NCBI RefSeq assembly: GCF_014805625.2
Contig: NW_023998414.1
Coordinates: 8,007,607 to 8,071,606 of the forward strand
Direction: 5' to 3'
DNA length: 64,000 bases
Source: Glossina fuscipes
Taxonomy: Eukaryota; Arthropoda; Insecta; Diptera; Glossinidae
The position numbers and the translations under genes are program-made. Each line of letters starts with the position of its first letter. Position 1 is the stretch's first letter. This document shows, piece by piece, positions 57,567 through 64,000 of this stretch. The notes beneath the pieces are model-generated. The model was not told the origin of the DNA and ran no database searches. It saw only the letters and a list, made by a program, of their open reading frames with translations.

Positions 57567-58010
57567 TTAGGTAAAGCAAAAAGTTCGTGTCATTTTTCCA
57601 ATAGAAAGTTTCAGAGCTAGACCATCCTCAAGCGAGAGTACAATGCAATTGAAAAATTTCTGCCCATAGAAAATTGTCCATAAAAGACGTTATGACATTC
57701 TTAATTCAGCCTAAAGTAATTGCGAGTTTTAAAAAGGACTCGAAATTTTGAAAAAATTCGCTATATTTTACAATGTCGAACTTTAGAGCAATTAACAGCT
57801 GGTAAATGGAACTTATGCTCTGATGGCCGATCAATCCATCATAAGATCGATGAACCAATGACGACATTAACGTGCAAAAAATATCGTCTACTGGGATTTG
57901 AAGGGAATCGTGTTACGTGAACTGCTCCAACTTGTTCAAACGATAGACTCAACTCTTAACTGCCAACAACTAATGTGATTAAGGAGATAATGTATATTAA
58001 GAAAGATTAC
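57567..58010 (+). mobile_element. Mariner-family transposon relic
   Basis: A TA dinucleotide (57565) is followed by TTAGGTAAAGCAAAAAGTTC, resembling mariner 5' inverted repeats. At 57889 the frame reads YWDLKGIVLRELLQ then QTIDSTLNCQQLM, matching the block W-D-x-K-G-I-x-x-x-E-L-L-x-x-x-Q-T-I-x-S-x-x-Y-C-Q-Q-L around the second catalytic Asp (the D in WDLKG). Much of the N-terminal domain is missing and stops follow, so it is an internally deleted, dead copy. The 3' inverted repeat was not found. It lies between vinculin and Mybbp1A. Confidence 0.65.
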
Positions 58011-59450
58011 ACCATGATAATGTTCGCGGAAGTTATTTAACACAGATTTATTAAAAAAAGAAGAAAAAAAACTTGTTTCCAAAAAACATTAAAAAATAAC
58101 AATACTACCACCATTCCGACAAGGCATGCTTAACTGAATGGTCCCTACGGTACGCAGTGCAATTAAATTTAGAAGAAATCAATTCTTCTACATGCTTATA
58201 ATCAGTGAATCGGATATTTTTTCAGACCTTAGACATGGCGTACGTATAACGCGCAAAAATTAATAAGACATCGATTTAAATACAGTTTGATAATGAAATA
58301 TAAAGAAACAATGAAATGAAAAAAAAAATCTACCAAAACTAACCTCAAACTTTACTAAGGCCTAAACAAAGAGCTTCGTGTCCACGCCGAGCCTTTGACA
58401 ATTTTTGACCAAAAGTAGGACCTCGCTTATATATAAAAAAACGCTTAAATTAACTTATTGAAAAAGTGCCGAGTTGTCTTACTCTAGAAAGAAAATTGTT
58501 GCAGTCATACCGTGTACCGTTTTTTAAAAATCGGGTTTCGAGAAAAATGCGTTTCAAAAATTTTGATATATGCTACAGACATGTTCTCTTAATATATTAA
58601 TAGTCATTTGCCCGGGTACTTGGGTCTTTGGGATATCAAAGTAAGCTGAACATATAAGTTCATCGATCGACACATGAATCGTAATTTTAAGAATCATCCA
58701 TTCATCGTATTTACAGATTTAGCAGCGATTTATACCTAGGGGGAAAAATGAATTTGCCGATGAAAACAGATCCTTTTTGCTGCCGCGTACGTCATCCAAC
58801 AAGGCATGTTGCACATGTAACTTAAAAGACTATGACGCTACATCGATATAGAGAACCTAAAAAAAAGACTATTGTGAGTAATTAAATGAGTTTTGCCAAA
58901 ATATGTAATAAGTGTTTGTTCTGATATCGGAAAAGGTCTACTCACTTCAGAATACCTTACATACACGACGCCGTGCACACTTTAAAAGTATTTGTGAATA
59001 TTTCGCCTAAAAAAGTATAGTGTACCTCCTCTCGATAGCCTATGATGCCAAATGGCATAGAAATATGACTCGTAGATCCAAATGGGCAAAAACGATCCAA
59101 GCCCGCAATTACCAAAAAGATTAATGATTTCCCAATTTTCCTATATACAATCTCGACATCCAAGTCGAAAATCACTTCAATCGGTTTTAAAGTAAATTAT
59201 AATGACACATCAATATATAGGTGTGGGTTTTAATTTGTAAAATTATTTGGATGGTAATGTTACACTGTAAAAAAATATTTGTTTTACATACAACGTAAAG
59301 AGAGAGAGAGACAGCGTACTTTGCAAGATTCATATTCAGATAAATAATCTGCCGCTTCATCTTGCAATCACATATCGTACATCATTATGGATGAAAAAAT
59401 TCGATCCAAAATTATTCATTATGTCAGTATTCTTTCTTTAAATTTGTTTT
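58011..59450. other. No gene seen
   Basis: Spacer between convergent vinculin and Mybbp1A. Contains AAATCGGGTTTCGAGAAAAA near 58530, a phrase of transposon-like flavour, but no coding support. 56822-57566 is likewise empty apart from a 68-codon frame (57148) with a GTG start and no recognised motif. Confidence 0.45.
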
Positions 59451-59463
59451 TTATTGAAAATTT

Positions 59464-59469
59464 TTTATT
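59464..59469 (-). terminator. Mybbp1A: Mybbp1A poly(A) signal candidate
   Basis: TTTATT on the + strand (AATAAA on the minus), about 105 bp after the stop; another at 59450-59455. Confidence 0.45.
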
Positions 59470-59571
59470 TAAATCTATGACCTAAATATGAAATTACTTA
59501 ACTAATCAACAACTTCCTCTGTAGCCAAACAGTCGCTGTTCTCGATAACTTCATTCAATTGAGCCCAGCCA

Positions 59572-61000
59572 TTAAGGCTGGGCCTTTGAAGCTTCGGCTA
59601 AACGTTGCTGTTTTTTTTGCTTTTTTAATTTAGATGAATTTATCAAAAATGATTTACGCTTCTGTGCTGAATTCGCAGATGTTATCAATTCGCAATTATT
59701 CGGTTCTTCATCTTCATTTTCTATGGACGTAGGCGCGGCCAAATGGTTATCTTTTATACTTTTGATAGATAAATCATGGTTAGGTAATATTTCCAATTTA
59801 AACAAGTGACAAAACTTTTTGTAAACTTGGTGAGTATGTAAATGCGCATATCCTAGCCGTTGCATATCTTCTATTACATCCGAAGAAGACAATTCTGATT
59901 GCCACTGCCAACGAGCATGTGATTCCTGAGAATCCATTATGAGTTCTAATAATGTTTTTAATTCTTTATTTGAGTACTTGAATTCATTACTATGAATCAA
60001 ATGTTTTATATGATTCTTTAATCCTAAGTCCAGCTTTTTTAAACATTGTTTATATTGTTGGCCATCCAACATTTGTAATCTAGAGTTTTTGTAGAGCAAA
60101 GAGATTAGTTCATAGATTTGTATGCGCCTAAAAGTTCGTGTAGAGTGGTTAAGATTTTTTGAGGAGAGAAGAAACTTTGAAAGTTGCCACAGACCCGACC
60201 AAGGCAATGTGAAAATATCTTTTAGTAACGTAATGCTTAGTATGTAATTGCGTGACTTTATAAACCCTTCAATGTATTCCTCGAATAATTTTACAATCTT
60301 GGGTGTTTCAGATTGTCGACTGATTGCCATTAAGAGCAAAAACCTGACACATTTGTTACGCATTTTATTAATTATATCGTACGTTGCAGCTGGAGCTTCT
60401 TTCTGTATTATTAGATTAATAAAATCCTTGAAATTATCTTCCATTAAATCCTCTTCTATGTTATAAGATTTAAGTGCCGTTAACTTATTAATTAGTCGCT
60501 CTACCTTGACTTTTAGAGACTTCATATCTTCTTCATGGCAAAACTGCAACATTTCAAACAGCGTTAACATGATTTCCAGACCTATTAAAAGTGAGGGTTT
60601 CGGTTGCTGTAGATAGATTTCTAACAAATCTAAAACACGTATGCGAAAATGCATTAAAGTTGTCGTTTTCAAATGATAACCTTTAGATTTCTTATGCTGC
60701 GAAGTTAAGGCAAATTTTTTCGTCTTAAATGCTTGCGCTAAGGCTTTGTCTAAACGTTGACCTTGCTCTTCGGATAGATCATTTAAGTCGATTGAATGCA
60801 TATCATCGTCATCATCGTTATTCTTGCCGAAATCTTGGCTACTTACAGCTGCCCCATTAGTTATTAAAGCTTGAGAGACGGCATTACGCAGTCTATCGTT
60901 AATTGTAATCGTAGTTTCATCATCATCCTCAGAACCATCGTTTTCTTCGTCGTCGTCGTCATCGTCGTCATCATCATCATCATCGTCATCATCATCATCG

Positions 61001-61035
<35 letters not shown>

Positions 61036-63048
61036 GTCATCGTTACCATCATCATTATCATCAACACCATTGTCGGCCAAATCATCAGTACCGCGCGCGC
61101 TTCCTTCTTCTCCTCCCCTCTCCGTATCTTCTTCTTCCATTTCATCTTCTCCGTTTTTAGAACTCAATGGATTATAATTGCCTTTCATATTTAGAACTGA
61201 AAGTATCTGGTGGACAGCTGTCAGGTTTAGATTACCGCATAATGAAGGGAACAAAGCATTCACTACCTTGCGCAGAGCCGCATTATTTTGTGATAACAAA
61301 TGCAATAGTAAATCGACTACCACTTCAATCCATTCAGGTTCTTTATCATTTCTTCTCTTTACTTCCGCTTCCTTTTTGCATTTCAGCAAATCCTCTATAC
61401 TCAGTTGTGCCATTGCTGGTTCTTTAAACATTTGCAAACCCATATGAAGCAAGAGGATAGAAAAAACGTTATGTAAGCTTTCTTTCTGCTTTTCATTCTT
61501 ACATTTAGTTTTTGCCTCATGTGTTTTTATCTCTAACCACATATTCCGCCAAGTTATTTGCCAAGATTCCTCTTCTATTTGTTTTAATTTTAGATACTTT
61601 CTCAAAGCCTTTTGCTTTACATGTTTTTGACAATATTTAACTAAATTGTAGAGAAGATCACTTTCTTCCTGAAGATCTTGTAATTTGCTTTGAAGGCAAT
61701 TATAAAACATCGTTTGGCAATGGTCGCCAAAATCTTTAGAGAATGAGCCGGTGTCATCCTTTTTACACAAATCTCCCTGGTCGTTCACATAAAAAATACC
61801 ATACTTTAACAAAAATTTCAACTCTTCCTCCTGCCATTTACGATCTTTTTGTACGGCTCTATGTTGCAATAGATGTTGCAGCATGTAGCCCGCGCTAAAC
61901 CGCTCAAAATTTAGCCAACATTCTTCGGCATTAAGGGGATTCTTAGGTAATTGTGCCTGAAAAACTCCTTTGTATAAAGCAAAAATTTCTTTTATACCTT
62001 CGATGCTCAAAAAATTAACTAGATGATGTATTATACGATGGCCAGCAAGCTTTTCAATATGAAATATTCCAGGCGGCAATATCAGACGTTTAATCACTGC
62101 TACTTTTGTCTGTTCATCTGATATGTTCTCGCAGGAGCGTGCTAAAGCTTGAAAAAAGTCGTCATAGAACGCCTTATACGTCTCGCTAACGTTGCGTGCT
62201 TTCAGCGTTTTTAAACCCTCCATCAACATTTTTATAAAGTTATCGCTCAATAAAATCAAGATTCGATTGTGATTCTCTTTAAAGTTATTTATAATATCCG
62301 TAAATAGTTTTAATGTCACCATTTTCAAGTTTTTGTTGCTTTCTGTTAACCCGGGCTCCACCTGGCTTAACCAAAATTTACCTAAATGTTTACTTTTCGC
62401 TAAGTAATTTGCGAAATACTCATAAACTGGTTGTAAGAGATTATCAATATTATCAAGATGCCAAAATATGTTATATATATAACGGTAACTATCTGCATTT
62501 AGCAAATCTGATCCACCAAAATTTTGTTGGAAATATGTTCTAGTTATGACTTCAGGAAAACGTTGATGCACCACAAGTATACAATATACAGTTTGTAGCG
62601 TTTGTTTCGTCCAAGGCTTTAGTAAAATAGGCTCCAATATAGGCCACACTATACTTCGAAATTGCTCTATTGTTAATGAATTTATTAAATCACAGAGGAG
62701 TTGAAAAGCCAAAGTAACATGATAAGTACGATGTCGTGTAGCTTGTACTAAGATTTGAACAACTTGCGTAAGATGTTCCGTATCTGATAAACGGTCGGCT
62801 CTTAACAAAGCCGTACATACCAAAATTTGTCCAACCACAGCATCAGCATCGTCCTTATTAGCTAATGAAGCGCCCACATTTAATTCTTTGCTTAATAATT
62901 CTAGCACCTGAATTACTTTGACAACTTCATTTGGAAATGTTTTTAACAACGCCACCAAACAAACAAAGAAACCGGCGCGTGAAATATTAGTTGAAGCGCC
63001 ACAACCACGTATTAAACGTTTCATGCAATACGTAAATTCCCTTTGTCG
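59572..63048 (-). CDS. Mybbp1A: Mybbp1A exon 2
   Basis: Begins after the acceptor TTTTGTATAG with RQREFTYC eight codons before the first internal Met (63024), which is therefore not the start. Runs 1158 codons to TAG/TAA-class stop at 59572-59574. Antisense frames (60248-60466, 60871-61194, 61167-61447, 62313-62543) are shadows. Confidence 0.93.
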
Positions 63049-63370
63049 CTATACAAAAGAATATGAAACCATTCAGAATTATTAATTAAGAAAAAGATCT
63101 TAACCTTACCTCGCCTTTTCGAATATTACGTTTCAATTGTTGCATTAGTTGCGCCGTCGCCTCCAAACGTAGATTTTCTTCATAATGAGTTAAACCTTTA
63201 AAACATTGCAGTATATTGGTATCTATCACCATTGGAGCCCTTTCAGTTGTTGTTGCATTAATTTCATCAGCGACTCCTACTACGACTGCTTTATTATTTT
63301 CTAATTGCATTTTCATTGGTTTTCCAACATCTTCAGTATTTTTTTCTTTCTTAACTTTTTTAAGAGGCAT
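59572..63370 (-). CDS. Mybbp1A: Mybbp1A / DNA polymerase V (POL5) family nucleolar protein
   Basis: Two exons, 63110-63370 and 59572-63048, join in phase 0 over a 61 bp intron to 1245 codons, similar to human MYBBP1A (about 1300). The family (Pfam DNA_pol_phi) consists of HEAT-like helical nucleolar proteins for rDNA transcription and ribosome biogenesis, without polymerase activity. Matching features: a basic N-terminus (KKVKKEK), FKGLTHYEENLRLEATAQLM and the junction IRKGE-RQREFTYCMKRLIRGC, SSTREFFFxxL-like NISRAGFFVCLVALL near residue 112, a long helical body, a central acidic tract with about 30 consecutive Asp (residues ~750-788), a second helical half, and a Lys/Arg-rich C-terminus (KRKSF ... 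KLKKQKKQQR) for nuclear/nucleolar targeting. Divergent from the Pgam5-like gene. Confidence 0.92.
60946..61060. repeat. Mybbp1A: In-frame (GAT/GAC)n trinucleotide tract
   Basis: On the + strand a CATC/CGTC trinucleotide repeat; on the coding strand mixed GAT and GAC codons giving the poly-Asp segment. Acidic tracts are typical of nucleolar proteins, but the near-pure repeat suggests expansion by slippage. Confidence 0.9.
63110..63370 (-). CDS. Mybbp1A: Mybbp1A exon 1
   Basis: 87 codons from ATG at 63370 (MPLKKVKKEKNTEDVGKP) to RNIRKGE, donor GGCGAG|GTAAGG at 63109. The frame continuing to 63086 is intron read-through. Confidence 0.93.
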
Positions 63371-63911
63371 TTTTTTAAACTTAAAAGCCGACCTTAATTA
63401 TTTCACTTTTTTGAGAAAATCTCGCACGTGCTCAGATGGGCCAATAAAAAGCGTTATTGCCAGTTAAAATATAAATATTTAATGTGAATAACTCAAGTCC
63501 AACTTGTTTTCAAGAGTTACCAAAGCACAATTAGAAAATACTATTTTCGTAACCGACCTGGCAATGTCTGCTTATGTTACGCACACACATGGATATTTAA
63601 ATATAACAAAAACTTATAATAAACTTAAGTTTTTAATGTTATTTACAGTTTCCTTTTAGTGAATACTTTTACTTAAATCTGAAGTGTGTGTATTTACAAA
63701 AAAGTGGCTATAAATTCATAGTTTATTACAGGGACTAAGTGTTTTATTCTGTGGCGGGCGCCGGTTGTGAAGTTTCGGTTCGATTTCTAAAAAAGCTGTG
63801 AATTATTCTAAAATCCCACAAAAAAAAAAGGATTTGTAAATTTAAATACTTTGTTTTCTCTCAGATTTTGTGCGATTAAGCATAATCACAGCTGAATATC
63901 TTGTTTTAGAG
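63371..63911. promoter_or_regulatory. Shared divergent promoter region of Mybbp1A and Pgam5-like gene
   Basis: 541 bp separate the two start codons. No TATA box can be assigned with confidence, as usual for such genes. TATCTTGTTTTAG just before the right-hand ATG could be the acceptor of a 5' UTR intron. Confidence 0.5.
63425..63430. promoter_or_regulatory. Mybbp1A: CACGTG E-box
   Basis: A perfect palindromic CACGTG 55 bp upstream of the Mybbp1A ATG. In Drosophila, Myc/Max targets enriched for nucleolar and ribosome-biogenesis genes carry this E-box close to the transcription start, so the site fits the gene's role. Function here is inferred. Confidence 0.5.
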
Positions 63912-64000
63912 ATGGTTGTTTGGTCTGGTGTACGTAAATTTAGTGCCGTCGCCTTTGGTACCGGAGCTGGTTTCAGTGCTTATTTATATCAACACATAAA
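63912..64000 (+). CDS. Pgam5: Probable Pgam5 (mitochondrial Ser/Thr phosphatase), 5' end only
   Basis: The frame opens at ATG 63912 and runs off the window after 29 complete codons: MVVWSGVRKFSAVAFGTGAG then FSAYLYQHI. The pattern R-K-[F/L]-x-x-x-x-x-G-T-G-A-G-[F/L]-x-A-Y resembles the N-terminal membrane anchor of Drosophila Pgam5, a phosphoglycerate-mutase-fold phosphatase of the mitochondrial membrane. The histidine phosphatase domain lies outside the window, so identification rests on this short hydrophobic segment plus X-linked neighbours. Confidence 0.55.
   Translation, partial: MVVWSGVRKFSAVAFGTGAGFSAYLYQHI

Noticed and set aside
60248..62543. Forward-strand ORFs across the Mybbp1A region, including an Ile/Val-rich 107-codon frame
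   Set aside because: All are antisense shadows of the 1158-codon exon; the Ile/Val run is the reverse reading of the Asp codon repeat.

Overview
The window reads as nuclear DNA of a higher (brachyceran, probably calyptrate) fly. It is strongly AT-rich, its genes are split by short and long GT-AG introns, and its non-coding space is full of AT and GATA microsatellites and decayed transposons. The genes recognised (vinculin, a calmodulin-like EF-hand gene resembling Drosophila CG11638, a Mybbp1A/POL5 homologue and the start of a probable Pgam5) have, as far as I recall, Drosophila counterparts on the X chromosome (Muller element A). That synteny, and any closer species assignment such as tsetse, is inference; I ran no search.

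Layout. 1-10.8 kb is repeat-dominated: a LINE relic with a reverse-transcriptase motif, a relic arm of a foldback element beside a 3 x 142 bp tandem repeat, a mariner relic and several DINE-1/Helitron-like copies. 10.8-11.4 kb (-) holds an intronless RING-H2/coiled-coil gene of the TRAIP/nopo type. 12.5-23 kb is again repeats, with one convincing SINE insertion flanked by a perfect 14 bp target-site duplication and one candidate terminal exon at 15.84-15.99 kb. 23.3-27.4 kb (+) is the calmodulin-like gene, with four certain exons and one or two likely upstream exons. 27.4-46.8 kb is gene-poor: microsatellites, repeat copies and one ORF broken by a single stop (39.56-39.98 kb, -). 46.93-56.59 kb (+) is a complete vinculin gene with seven numbered exons, the first possibly non-coding, and 958 codons. 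Its 6.5 kb first coding intron carries a nested stack of mobile DNA. 57.6-58.0 kb is a second mariner relic. 59.57-63.37 kb (-) is Mybbp1A (two exons, 1245 codons), divergent from Pgam5, whose first 29 codons close the window.

The most interesting structure is the foldback-like element at about 49456-51815 in vinculin intron 1. It has inverted arms of about 450 and 585 bp around a 1.3 kb array of 31 alternating 37/47 bp units, and a 10 bp direct duplication (GAGTATTTAA) at its ends. It sits inside the 3' end of an older DINE-1-like repeat. A second theme is two DINE-1-like families with different bodies but the same terminal design: a short GC hairpin followed by TTCTTACTTGTTTT.

The genes do not form a pathway. 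Vinculin acts in integrin and cadherin adhesion, Mybbp1A in the nucleolus, Pgam5 in mitochondria, the EF-hand protein in calcium sensing and the RING protein probably in ubiquitination. Only Mybbp1A and Pgam5 appear to share a regulatory region, a 541 bp divergent spacer with a CACGTG E-box close to the Mybbp1A start.
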